DNA from: Vibrio lentus
Lineage (GTDB): Bacteria > Pseudomonadota > Gammaproteobacteria > Enterobacterales > Vibrionaceae
NCBI RefSeq assembly: GCF_030409755.1
Contig: NZ_JAUFQE010000002.1
Coordinates: forward strand, 1,798,001-1,862,000
Direction of reading: 5' to 3'
DNA: 64,000 bases
The notes beneath the pieces are model-generated. The model did no database searches. It had not been told where the DNA came from and worked only from the letters and a program-made list of their open reading frames with translations. The translations under genes were made by a program, and so were the position numbers. Below, in pieces: positions 20,610 through 31,678 of the stretch. How positions within the stretch are numbered: the stretch's first letter is position 1; each line of letters opens with the position of its first letter.

Positions 20610-21177
20610 ATCAGCTTTGCTAAGGTTATTTTTCGGAATTCGTGAGTGCTTACTTAACTCAAATCTACCACATTCACGCTTTACGGTGTACTAAGAAACT
20701 GCACCAAGAAACAGTACCAAAAAATATTCCTCTATACTGAGCCTAATCCACCATTTCCATCGCTGCAAATAAAAGATCTCTATTAACAGAATTAACATAT
20801 GTTATTGATTAAAAAGACACCATTACTATTGACGCTGACCATAAGATCACCACTAAGTTACTATTTAGTTAATAGTTTGTGGTTAATCTCGAATGTGATT
20901 TGTTATTAAAATTGATCACTTTTATACCAATTTACTATTGACTGCGCTCAATCATTAGCTACATTGGTGCTAAAAGGTTTTTCTTAAGCAACCTTAACAA
21001 TAAGCAAAAAAATGCAACAACAAGGAATTATTACGCAAGGTAGCGTTAATTTCCGTAAGCAATGTACGAGATTCAAGTTATCAGCTGAAATCCGTTAGCT
21101 GGTAAGAATGATATCAATCGCACTTACGACAATTGATATAACAACGTTAGTAACAAAATGCATGAGGGATGTATAGC
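20610..21177. other. Divergent intergenic region clpS/cspD
   Basis: 568 bases, A/T-rich, holding the promoters of clpS (minus) and cspD (plus). A long untranslated leader is common for cold-shock-family genes, but no specific structure could be assigned. Confidence 0.5.
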
Positions 21178-21399
21178 ATGGCTACAGGTACAGTAAAATG
21201 GTTTAACAACGCCAAAGGGTTTGGCTTTATTTGTCCAGAAGGTGAAGACGGCGATATTTTTGCCCATTACTCCACAATACAGATGGATGGTTATCGAACC
21301 TTAAAAGCGGGTCAGCAAGTCGACTATGAAGTAGAAAGTGGACCTAAAGGCTCCCATGCTAGTTCCGTTGTTCCTGTCGAAGGCAGCGCCGCTAAATAG
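21178..21399 (+). CDS. cspD: Cold-shock-like protein CspD
   Basis: 73 residues from the ATG at 21178 (MATGTVKWFNNAKGFGFICPE) with a GAGGG site. Single CSD OB-fold with RNP1 KGFGFI and RNP2-type DIFAHYS. The C-terminal extension after SGPKGSHASSVVPVE and the divergent clpS neighbour indicate CspD, the stationary-phase replication inhibitor of E. coli, rather than CspA. Confidence 0.92.
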   Translation: MATGTVKWFNNAKGFGFICPEGEDGDIFAHYSTIQMDGYRTLKAGQQVDYEVESGPKGSHASSVVPVEGSAAK

Positions 21400-21474
21400 G
21401 CGATTGCCAAATCATGTGACCTTCATCAGTCTTAATTAACGGCTGACAGGTAAGCAGAATATTGAAACCGCTCA

Positions 21475-21513
21475 TTTGATACCTTTAATACAGGATTAAA
21501 TGAGCGGTTTTTC
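21475..21513 (+). terminator. Terminator after cspD
   Basis: 13-bp stem AAACCGCTCATTT/AAATGAGCGGTTT followed by T residues, 76 bases past the stop. The rest of the 316-base gap to icd holds only the next terminator. Confidence 0.8.
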
Positions 21514-21597
21514 GATCTGGGAGCTAAATAGTAACTCACTGTACAATTCGTCCAGGATGTTCACGCCCCAATCTAGGTCAAGGTCTAAAAGTGCATT

Positions 21598-21645
21598 ATG
21601 AAAAAAAAGACGCTTTAACGTTATCGTTAAAGCGTCTTTCGTTTT
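21598..21645. terminator. Terminator after icd
   Basis: Perfect 15-bp stem AAAGACGCTTTAACG with its complement and a four-base loop, A/T runs on both flanks; lies downstream of icd on the minus strand. Confidence 0.88.
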
Positions 21646-21715
21646 GACTTAACTGTCAGATTAAGCGACTCGTTAGCAACCCATATTCATGACTTGCTAA
21701 CGGTGAGTCTAATCA

Positions 21716-24262
<2,547 letters not shown>

Positions 24263-24991
24263 ATGTCTACTCGCTCTCGAGGCGCATCTAGCTCAGACAA
24301 ACCAGCTCGTTCTGGTACCACATTAAAACAAAACGGTAATAGACCAAGCCGCGGCAGTGATAAAAATAACACTGGCAATTCGCACAAGAAACCGCACTCA
24401 AGTAAACACCGATACAAAGGCAAGCCTACTAGCGCAAAACCCAAAGTATCACTTGAAGATCGCAAAGTAATCTTATTCAACAAGCCTTTCGACACCCTCA
24501 GTCAATTCACTGATGGTGAAGGCAGGAAAACACTCGCCGACTTCATTCCGGTTAAAGATGTTTATGCTGCCGGACGACTCGACCGTGACAGCGAAGGTTT
24601 AATGGTATTGACCAACGATGGAATCTTCCAAGCCAAATTGACTCAACCAAACTCAAAGTCACCGAAGACTTACTGGGTGCAGGTTGAAGGCGCACCTTCT
24701 GAGGAAGATTTAGATAAATTGAGAAAAGGCGTAGAACTAAAAGACGGCATGACACTGCCTGCTCAAATTGAAGTGATGTCTGAACCTGTAGTGTGGGAAA
24801 GAACCCCTCCCGTGCGTTTCAGAGCCGCAATACCGACAACATGGTTAGCGATTACTATCATTGAAGGGCGTAACCGTCAGGTAAGACGAATGACAGCAAA
24901 TATCGGCTTCCCTACCCTGCGTCTTATTCGTTACTCGATGGGCAGTATGAATGTGGGGCAACTTCAGCCTGGTGAGTGGAAAGAAATTTAG
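24263..24991 (+). CDS. rluE: 23S rRNA pseudouridine synthase RluE-like
   Basis: 242 residues. A basic, low-complexity N-terminal tail (1-65, rich in Ser, Arg, Lys, Asn) precedes an RsuA-type catalytic domain. That domain has the motif [17 protein letters not shown] with catalytic Asp107, and ends with [22 protein letters not shown]. RluE makes pseudouridine 2457 of 23S rRNA in E. coli. The lack of an S4 domain agrees with RluE. Confidence 0.88.
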   Translation: MSTRSRGASSSDKPARSGTTLKQNGNRPSRGSDKNNTGNSHKKPHSSKHRYKGKPTSAKPKVSLEDRKVILFNKPFDTLSQFTDGEGRKTLADFIPVKDVYAAGRLDRDSEGLMVLTNDGIFQAKLTQPNSKSPKTYWVQVEGAPSEEDLDKLRKGVELKDGMTLPAQIEVMSEPVVWERTPPVRFRAAIPTTWLAITIIEGRNRQVRRMTANIGFPTLRLIRYSMGSMNVGQLQPGEWKEI

Positions 24992-25013
24992 AGTAATAAT
25001 TCGACAAGTAGAG

Positions 25014-25043
25014 AAATGGCCGCTGTATAACGGCCATTTTTAT
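25014..25043 (+). terminator. Terminator after rluE
   Basis: AAATGGCCG/CGGCCATTTTT hairpin. Confidence 0.8.
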
Positions 25044-25064
25044 ATGCGTTGATAAATTTTAGGC

Positions 25065-25096
25065 ACAAAAAAGCCAGTCATAAGACTGGCTTTTAC
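25065..25096. terminator. Terminator after the porin gene
   Basis: AAAAAAGCCAGTC/GACTGGCTTTT hairpin; T run on the minus strand. Confidence 0.82.
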
Positions 25097-25123
25097 AGCT
25101 TTACTTAACTAAAAGTTAAACAA

Positions 25124-26125
25124 TTAGAAGTAGTAGTAAGCAGCTGCGAATACGTGAGTTTCTTCGTCAACGCTTGAAGAGCCTGAATCTAGCTCTTGTT
25201 TGATATCAATACCCATGTCAACTTTGTCGCTGAGAGTGTACATAGCAGCAACGTTCATGTAAGACTGATCGATATCAGAAGTAACGTTAGACTCTGTTGT
25301 GTTAGTTGCGTAACCAGCAGCAAGAGTAAGCTGTTCAGTTAGAGCGTAACCAGCAGAAGCATAGAAACCTGTTAGTTTAAGGTCAGTTGTGTTGTTTTCA
25401 ACGCCAACTTTACCATCATCAATCCAAGCGTTAAGACCTAGTTTTAGTTTATCTAGAGTTACGTTACCAGAAACAGAAGTTACTGTGTAATCAGAGTCTT
25501 CACGTGCTTCGTAACCAGCGTAGATGTTAAACATCTCTTGTTCTACACCGATGTAACCATTGTAGCCCATTTCGCCTTTATCACGGTTATCATCAGTATC
25601 AAAAACAGAGATACCGTAAGCGATACCAGAAGTAGCACCTTGGAATTTAGCTACGTTGAAGCCATCAGAAGCATCACCAGCTGAAGCACCAAATTCGTAC
25701 GTGAAGTCACCAGCGCCATCTACTTTATCTAGAGCTGTATCGTTTTCCCAACCAAGAGAGATAACGCCTGCGTCAGTAGTGAAACCTAACCATGCTTTAT
25801 CTACGTCAGTAGAAGGACCAGATTGGATATCAACTTTTTGCTCATCAGAGCTGTAGTTTAGCTCTAGGTCTGTTTCAAAGTAACCAACCCAACGGTTGTT
25901 TTTGTAGCTAATAGCTAGAGTTAGACCAGTAGCCCAATCATCGTAGAATGCTTTAGTACCTGTGTCGTAGTAACCACCAACACCCCATGCACCAGATACA
26001 GAGAACTGGTCTTTATGCATGTCATCAAATTCAAAAACTGGCTTAGAGTTTTGAGAACTTGTTTCAACTGCGAATGCAGAAGTTGATACCGCTGCGATAG
26101 CTAGCGCTAATAGAGTCTTTTTCAT
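25124..26125 (-). CDS. Gram-negative outer-membrane porin
   Basis: 333 residues. Signal peptide MKKTLLALAIAAVSTSAFA with cleavage before VETSS; alternating beta-strand pattern throughout; the last residue is Phe (AAAYYYF), the BAM recognition signal. Trimeric porin of the OmpU/OmpC-like class; exact type and selectivity unclear. The upstream region is long and contains three copies of a 9-bp motif (see findings), so regulation is likely complex. Confidence 0.82.
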   Translation of the reverse strand: MKKTLLALAIAAVSTSAFAVETSSQNSKPVFEFDDMHKDQFSVSGAWGVGGYYDTGTKAFYDDWATGLTLAISYKNNRWVGYFETDLELNYSSDEQKVDIQSGPSTDVDKAWLGFTTDAGVISLGWENDTALDKVDGAGDFTYEFGASAGDASDGFNVAKFQGATSGIAYGISVFDTDDNRDKGEMGYNGYIGVEQEMFNIYAGYEAREDSDYTVTSVSGNVTLDKLKLGLNAWIDDGKVGVENNTTDLKLTGFYASAGYALTEQLTLAAGYATNTTESNVTSDIDQSYMNVAAMYTLSDKVDMGIDIKQELDSGSSSVDEETHVFAAAYYYF

Positions 26126-26639
26126 AATAAATCCACTGCCTTTTCTAAGAATGGGAGATCCTTGCCCGGTTCCCTTTTATTTTTTATGACTGGTCATTAC
26201 CACTCTTTGTTGGTTAATCACCGTCACTAAATTTCGAGGTCTAGATTGCAAAAGATTATCCTGCGTGTCAAATAAACTAAAAACAGACCTAAAAAAAACA
26301 CAAGAATATAAAAATCAAACACTTACATTTTTTTTCATCATTTTACGAGCAACTTATCCTTAGTTTTATCAGGAAATATAATAATCCTAAAAAAGAACAA
26401 TACAGAACTTAACACCAAAAAAAGGATGGGTAACAACTAAAAATCAGAACTTAACACCTGTAGCTAAGTCTTTTTTAATATTTATATTTCGCAAGATAAA
26501 TAAAATCGTTAAGTTCCTGATGGTTCAGTTTTTTTTTGTGAACGAGATCTACCTTTGATTCAAAAGCAAGCTATTTTGCCGTAAATGTACCGGCTAGTGA
26601 TATGTGCTACTATCCTCGCTCCGTTACGTAGGTCACAGT
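26126..26639. promoter_or_regulatory. Divergent porin/dinG regulatory region with repeated GAACTTAAC motif
   Basis: 514 A/T-rich bases. CAGAACTTAACACC occurs twice in direct orientation at 26403-26416 and 26445-26458 (42 bp apart). An inverted 9-base copy, GTTAAGTTC, lies at 26508-26516. The pattern looks like repeated protein-binding sites. No known regulator is assigned. Confidence 0.4.
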
Positions 26640-28715
26640 ATGCTAACTACTAAAATTCAAAAATCCATTCGCACCAGTTATCAAAACCTCCAAGATCAGT
26701 TGGACAACTTTGTACCTAGACGTGCTCAAAATTACCTTGTTGCCGAAATTGCGAAGACACTTTGTGGTCAATACCATAAAAGTAATCGCATGATCGTAGC
26801 TGAAGCAGGAACAGGGATCGGAAAATCACTCGCCTATCTCATGGCAACGATTCCTGTCGCTGTGCTCAATAATCGAAAAATCGTCATTTCAACAGCGACG
26901 GTTGCGCTTCAAGAACAGCTCGTAAATAAAGACCTCCCTCTATATAGAAGACTTACTGATAGAGAGTTCTCTTTTATACTCGCCAAAGGTAGACAGCGTT
27001 ATTGTTGTACCGAGAAGTTAGCCGCCGCTTGTGGGGTTGATGGTGGACAAATGGCGATGTTCGACTCTAAGCCAAAGAAGAAAGACATCGAACAGCTTCA
27101 AACCATGTATCGTAGTTTGGCTCAAGGTAAATGGGACGGGGATAGAGACTCATGGCCTAAACCAATCGACAATATGATTTGGCAAATGATCGTGAGCGAT
27201 AAGCACAGCTGTAACAACAGTATGCCGACTCATCGAGATTGTCCTTTCCAGAAAGCACGCTCGGAGCTGGATAAAGTCGATGTGATTATTGCCAATCACA
27301 GTTTGGTCATGGCTGATGCTGACCTTGGCGGCGGTGTGATACTTCCAGAACCAGAAAATAGCATCTATATATTTGACGAAGCTCACCACTTACCGCACGT
27401 CGCAAGAGACCATTCCTCCGCTGCTGCAAGCTTAAAAGGAGCGGCAGCGTGGTTAGAGCGTCTGAATCAATCCATCACTAAGTTATCGGGTCTGGCTGAT
27501 GAAAAGCGAGTACATAGATTTAGAAATGAACTGCAAGACTCTGTTCAACAGCTGGTTCCGACTCTGACTCAAATGAGCAAACAATTTGATGCTAGCTACT
27601 TTGAAGACGGCCTGTATCGTTTCGAACACGGCGACTTGCCGGAATGGTTGGAAAGCGAATCGAAAGATCTGAAACAGTTGACTCAAAAGACAAGCCAAGC
27701 CGTAGCCAAAATCGCTGACCTTATCGCAGAGCGTGTAAAAGATGGAGAGCTTTCGGCAAAGTTAGCAGAACCTGCGCTGGCTGAAATAGGCTTCTATATA
27801 CAAAGAACAGAAAATCTTGCTCAAGTTTGGCGTTTAATGGCTGAGCCTAAACGCCAAAAAGGTGCGCCTTTGGCGCGTTGGCTTGAATTGAGCAAAGAAA
27901 GCGAAGGGGACTTTGTTGTCAATGTCTCTCCGTTAGAAGTTGGTTGGCAGTTAGACCAGCAGATTTGGAGTCGCTGTGTCGGTGCTGTGCTCGTTTCAGC
28001 GACAATGAGAGCGCTTAACTCCTTCGGTTTTTTCTGTCATCAAGCCGGTATCAGCCAGAAAGAAGAGGATGGTGTACAGTTTTTAGCATTGGCATCACCA
28101 TTCGATTACCAAAACCAAGCAGAGCTGATCGTTCCTGCAATGAAGTATGAGCCACAGGCGCCTCAGTTTACTGAATATCTTATTGAAATTTTGCCTAAGG
28201 TAATAGAAGACAACAAAGCCAATCTCGTTCTATTCTCTTCTTACTGGCAAATGAACAAAGTTGCCGAAGCTTTGGCAACAGATTTCGTTAAAAAATCATG
28301 GGCTTTACAGGTTCAAGGTGATACTTCACGTACTGAAATCCTAAAAAAACATAAAAAGCTAATAGATCAAGGTAAAACAAGCGTTCTATTTGGAACTGGC
28401 AGCTTTTCTGAGGGTCTTGATTTACCAGGTGAGCTACTTGAAAATCTGGTCATCACAAAAATCCCATTTGGGGTACCAACCTCACCGGTTGAACAAGCGC
28501 ACTCTGAATATATCGAATCAAGAGGCGGTAATCCATTCATGCAGATTACCGTTCCTGAAGCGAGTAAAAAGCTTATTCAATCTGTCGGACGGTTACTGCG
28601 AAAAGAAAGAGATTCTGGTAAAGTCACGATCCTTGATCGGCGCATAGTGACGAAGCGATACGGGAAATCCTTACTCGACTCGTTACCGCCTTTTAAAAGA
28701 ACAATAAAATACTAA
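26640..28715 (+). CDS. dinG: ATP-dependent DNA helicase DinG
   Basis: 691 residues from the ATG at 26640 (MLTTKIQKSIRTSYQNLQDQLDNFVPRRAQ). XPD-type superfamily 2 helicase: Walker A AEAGTGIGKSLAY, DEAH box IFDEAHHLPH, and Fe-S cluster cysteines in RYCCTEK, HSCNN and HRDCPF. Motif VI is QSVGRLLRKERDSGKV. Unwinds 5'-tailed DNA, R-loops and D-loops in E. coli, where it is SOS-regulated; no convincing LexA box was identified here. Confidence 0.94.
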   Translation: MLTTKIQKSIRTSYQNLQDQLDNFVPRRAQNYLVAEIAKTLCGQYHKSNRMIVAEAGTGIGKSLAYLMATIPVAVLNNRKIVISTATVALQEQLVNKDLPLYRRLTDREFSFILAKGRQRYCCTEKLAAACGVDGGQMAMFDSKPKKKDIEQLQTMYRSLAQGKWDGDRDSWPKPIDNMIWQMIVSDKHSCNNSMPTHRDCPFQKARSELDKVDVIIANHSLVMADADLGGGVILPEPENSIYIFDEAHHLPHVARDHSSAAASLKGAAAWLERLNQSITKLSGLADEKRVHRFRNELQDSVQQLVPTLTQMSKQFDASYFEDGLYRFEHGDLPEWLESESKDLKQLTQKTSQAVAKIADLIAERVKDGELSAKLAEPALAEIGFYIQRTENLAQVWRLMAEPKRQKGAPLARWLELSKESEGDFVVNVSPLEVGWQLDQQIWSRCVGAVLVSATMRALNSFGFFCHQAGISQKEEDGVQFLALASPFDYQNQAELIVPAMKYEPQAPQFTEYLIEILPKVIEDNKANLVLFSSYWQMNKVAEALATDFVKKSWALQVQGDTSRTEILKKHKKLIDQGKTSVLFGTGSFSEGLDLPGELLENLVITKIPFGVPTSPVEQAHSEYIESRGGNPFMQITVPEASKKLIQSVGRLLRKERDSGKVTILDRRIVTKRYGKSLLDSLPPFKRTIKY

Positions 28716-28843
28716 TTTAGCCATCGTATCGGTGGCTCTGGGTCTACCATCGCTTGACCTTTGCATTCACAACTGTGCATGGCTAACCCAAAGGTTACGC
28801 ATGCTGCTGCCCTACCAGCACATAACGAGAACAATAGCTATTT

Positions 28844-29623
28844 ATGGAAATGATTGAACCAACCATGTTGGTTGTACTTGCTTTGGTTGCATTTGCAGCC
28901 GGCTTTATTGATGCGGTGGCTGGCGGTGGCGGAATGCTAACAGTCCCTGCTTTGTTATCACTAGGCCTGCCGCCACACATTGCGCTTGGTACGAATAAAC
29001 TTGCTGCGACCTTTGCTTCATCAACAGCCGCTGTCACTTATTATCGTAAAAAATTGTTTAAACCTGAATGTTGGATAAACGCATTCATCTCGACATTAAT
29101 TGGCGCAACCATAGGCACCCTTGCAGTCGATGCTATTAGCACTGAATGGCTAGAGAAAGTGTTGCCACTAGTCATTTTGGCTGCTGCTGTCTATACCATT
29201 TTCCACAAGACTCCGGATGTCAGCCACAATGTGTCTCCTAAGCCTTGCCCTGTTCTTAAGAAAAAACAAAAGTACCAAGGGTTCATACTGGGGTTTTATG
29301 ATGGTGTAGCTGGCCCAGGTACTGGCGCTTTTTGGACAGTTAGCTCTATGGCCCTTTATCGTCTAAATATCTTGCTTGCCTCTGGCCTATCAAAAGCAAT
29401 GAACTTCACCAGTAACTTCACCTCTCTAGTTACTTTTGCAATTCTAGGGCATATCGATTGGGTACTTGGTTTAACCATGGGTGTATGCTTAATGGCAGGT
29501 GCATTCGTAGGGGCACACTCAGCCATTCGTTTTGGCGCTACTTTTATAAGGCCTGTGTTTGTAACCGTTGTTAGCGTTCTTGCTATTAAACTGGCTTACG
29601 AAGCGTGGTTTGTAAACTTATAG
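28844..29623 (+). CDS. TSUP-family (TauE/SafE) membrane transporter
   Basis: 259-residue inner-membrane protein with about eight hydrophobic segments. The family signature GFIDAVAGGGGMLTVPALLSLGLPPHIALGTNKL spans residues 20-53, and the internal repeat GFYDGVAGPGTGAFWTVSSMALYRLNILLASGLSKAMNFTSN spans roughly 149-191. Family members move sulfite, sulfoacetate or related anions outward; the substrate is unknown here. 22 bases before priC, probably co-transcribed. Confidence 0.86.
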   Translation: MEMIEPTMLVVLALVAFAAGFIDAVAGGGGMLTVPALLSLGLPPHIALGTNKLAATFASSTAAVTYYRKKLFKPECWINAFISTLIGATIGTLAVDAISTEWLEKVLPLVILAAAVYTIFHKTPDVSHNVSPKPCPVLKKKQKYQGFILGFYDGVAGPGTGAFWTVSSMALYRLNILLASGLSKAMNFTSNFTSLVTFAILGHIDWVLGLTMGVCLMAGAFVGAHSAIRFGATFIRPVFVTVVSVLAIKLAYEAWFVNL

Positions 29624-29645
29624 CCACCAGCGTTCGGGAAGAGAC

Positions 29646-30194
29646 ATGAATCATTTTTCAAAACTTAAAAGTGTCCTTGATACCTTGATTGGCCATTGCT
29701 CTCAAGTTGATAAATCGAGGGGCGCTTACCATCAAGCGTTATTCGACAGAACCTTATTTAAATGTAGTGCGTCTATTTTACTTCCCTACGCAATGGAAGC
29801 TCAGACTACCTACCGCATCATATTGCGAGAGCAAGCCAATAATCAGCTCAATGCATCTCGCGCGACTTACCTAACCGAAAAGTTAACCAATCAGATAGCA
29901 GCTGTCCAAAGAGAGTTAGCCAATCACGATTTACGGTTAGATCGAAAAAGTAAGTCAGGAAAAAATCTTAACGACCTATATAACGAACTCGCTCAGCATC
30001 AAGATTGGCAAAAGCGGTTGGTCGATTTAGTTCGAGTACGAAAGTTAGCGTTTGAATCTGCGCCTCGCCACAGTAAGAAAAAAGCGGACGAGGCTTGGCA
30101 ATTAGCAAAAGAACGATTAGAACGCTGCCAAGACTCCATGAAAAATATTGAAAGATTGATCAACTTAGAGAACCCTAAGCGAAATGAGCACTGA
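29646..30194 (+). CDS. priC: Primosomal replication protein PriC
   Basis: 182 residues, helical and basic. The C-terminal part (AQHQDWQKRLVDLVRVRK ... ERLERCQDSMKNIERLINLE) lines up with E. coli PriC (YQHQDFERRLREMV ... RLARCRHALEKIENRLARL). Loads DnaB at stalled forks in PriA-independent or PriA-PriC restart. The downstream overlap with rsmS mirrors the ybaM-priC pairing of E. coli, which supports the call. Confidence 0.85.
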   Translation: MNHFSKLKSVLDTLIGHCSQVDKSRGAYHQALFDRTLFKCSASILLPYAMEAQTTYRIILREQANNQLNASRATYLTEKLTNQIAAVQRELANHDLRLDRKSKSGKNLNDLYNELAQHQDWQKRLVDLVRVRKLAFESAPRHSKKKADEAWQLAKERLERCQDSMKNIERLINLENPKRNEH

Positions 30195-30354
30195 TAACAC
30201 ATCATCACCACTGGATAACGCCCCAGAAGAAGTTAAGTTAGCTGTCGACTTGATCTATCTGCTCGAAAGCAACGAAATCGACCCAAAAGTAGCGTTAGAG
30301 GCAATTAAAATTGTCCAACAAGATTTACAAGCCAAACTAGCATCTAGCATCTAG
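30184..30354 (+). CDS. rsmS: RsmS (YbaM) small regulatory protein
   Basis: 56 residues, too short for many gene finders. The ATG lies inside the last codons of priC (11-base overlap). [43 protein letters not shown] matches E. coli YbaM ([22 protein letters not shown]...). RsmS modulates secondary metabolism and enzyme production in Pectobacterium; its mechanism is unclear. The C-terminal ASSI and the TAG stop are encoded by the first units of a CTAGCAT tandem repeat. Confidence 0.85.
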   Translation: [56 protein letters not shown]

Positions 30355-30385
30355 CATCTAGCATCTAGCATCTAGCATCTAGCAT
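30337..30385 (+). repeat. Seven perfect CTAGCAT tandem repeats
   Basis: Seven uninterrupted 7-bp units (49 bp) begin in the last codons of rsmS and end 19 bases before the roxA start. The rsmS stop TAG (30352-30354) lies in the third unit. Copy-number change above three units would leave RsmS unchanged and alter only the spacing to roxA. Confidence 0.97.
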
Positions 30386-30404
30386 AAATATAGACAGGAT
30401 TCAC

Positions 30405-31538
30405 ATGTACCAACTTAGCTTTTCTATGCCCGAGTTTCTTGAAAACTACTGGCATAAAAAACCAACCATCTTAAAAGGTGGATTCCAAAACTTCGTCGAC
30501 CCTATTTCACCAGAAGAACTTGCTGGTTTATCGATGGAAGAAGAAGTGGATTCTCGCTTTATATCTAACCTTGATAATAAATGGGAAGCAGAACACGGCC
30601 CTTTCTCTGAAGATAAGTTCGGTGAACTCACTGAAACTCATTGGCAACTAGTAGTGCAAGCAGCAAACCATTGGCATCAAGGCGCTAACCAGCTGACTGA
30701 AGCCTTTCAACAATTGCCTAACTGGTTATTCGACGATCTGATGATCTGCTACTCAGCACCTCAAGGTGGCGTAGGCCCACATATCGATCAATACGATGTG
30801 TTCATCATCCAAGGTCAAGGTAAGCGACAATGGAAGGTTGGAGCAAAAGACGTAGGTCAGTACCAAGAAACCATTCAAGCTTCTGCTCTTCGTCAAATTG
30901 AAGGCTTTGACCCAATCATTGATGAAACTTTAGAACCTGGTGATATTCTTTACATCCCGCCAGGTTTTCCTCATGAAGGCACAACCTTAGAACCTTCAAT
31001 GAGCTACTCTATTGGTTACCGTTCGCCAAAAGAACAAGAGCTAATCAGCAACTTTGCGGATTTTGTACTGGCGCATGATATGGGTGACGTTCACCTGCAT
31101 GATCCTGAATTCAAATCTCAAGATAACTACGGCAAGATTCGCGCGTCTGATTTGAGTAACCTAACGGAGATGTTGATGTCAGCGCTTGAAGAGCCTGAAA
31201 CCATCAAAGACTTCATGGGCTGCCTGTTAAGCCAATCACGCCACCAGCTTGATATCGTTGCGCCTGAGCCTCTATGGACAGCAGAAGAGATCGCTCAACA
31301 CCTAGAGTCAGAAGGTGAGATCCACCGTGTATCTGGCTTAAAAGCGCTCTACCACGAGAATGAAAGCAACACGGCTTACATCAATGGGGAAGTGGTCAAG
31401 GTTGAAGAAGCGGATTCATCACTACTAAACGTACTTTGTGACGACGAGGTGATTAATTCAACAACCAATCTTTCGCCTTCAGGTGTAACCGTCGTGACGG
31501 AATTGGTGAATAAAGGTTACTGGTTTATCGAAGACTAA
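30405..31538 (+). CDS. roxA: Ribosomal protein uL16 3-hydroxylase RoxA (YcfD)
   Basis: 377-residue JmjC/cupin 2-oxoglutarate-Fe(II) oxygenase. The iron triad is visible as H126-x-D128 (HIDQYDVF) and H190 (FPHEGTT); 2-oxoglutarate-binding residues follow in the same barrel. E. coli YcfD hydroxylates an arginine of ribosomal protein L16. The C-terminal winged-helix region (residues about 290-375) is present. An AGGA site precedes the ATG. Confidence 0.93.
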   Translation: MYQLSFSMPEFLENYWHKKPTILKGGFQNFVDPISPEELAGLSMEEEVDSRFISNLDNKWEAEHGPFSEDKFGELTETHWQLVVQAANHWHQGANQLTEAFQQLPNWLFDDLMICYSAPQGGVGPHIDQYDVFIIQGQGKRQWKVGAKDVGQYQETIQASALRQIEGFDPIIDETLEPGDILYIPPGFPHEGTTLEPSMSYSIGYRSPKEQELISNFADFVLAHDMGDVHLHDPEFKSQDNYGKIRASDLSNLTEMLMSALEEPETIKDFMGCLLSQSRHQLDIVAPEPLWTAEEIAQHLESEGEIHRVSGLKALYHENESNTAYINGEVVKVEEADSSLLNVLCDDEVINSTTNLSPSGVTVVTELVNKGYWFIED

Positions 31539-31599
31539 CTTCGTTAATCGGTTTCGGTGGATATCATCGAGATCTAAAGCCTTAGAACCGAAGAAAAAC

Positions 31600-31637
31600 A
31601 AAAGGGACAAATGAAATCTTCATTTGTCCCTTTTTCT
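31600..31637. terminator. Bidirectional terminator roxA/MCP
   Basis: AAAGGGACAAATGAA/TTCATTTGTCCCTTTTT stem with a four-base loop, between convergent genes. Confidence 0.88.
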
Positions 31638-31678
31638 ATTCAACAGTTAACTAAGCTTAAAAGCGATACCGTGAACAA

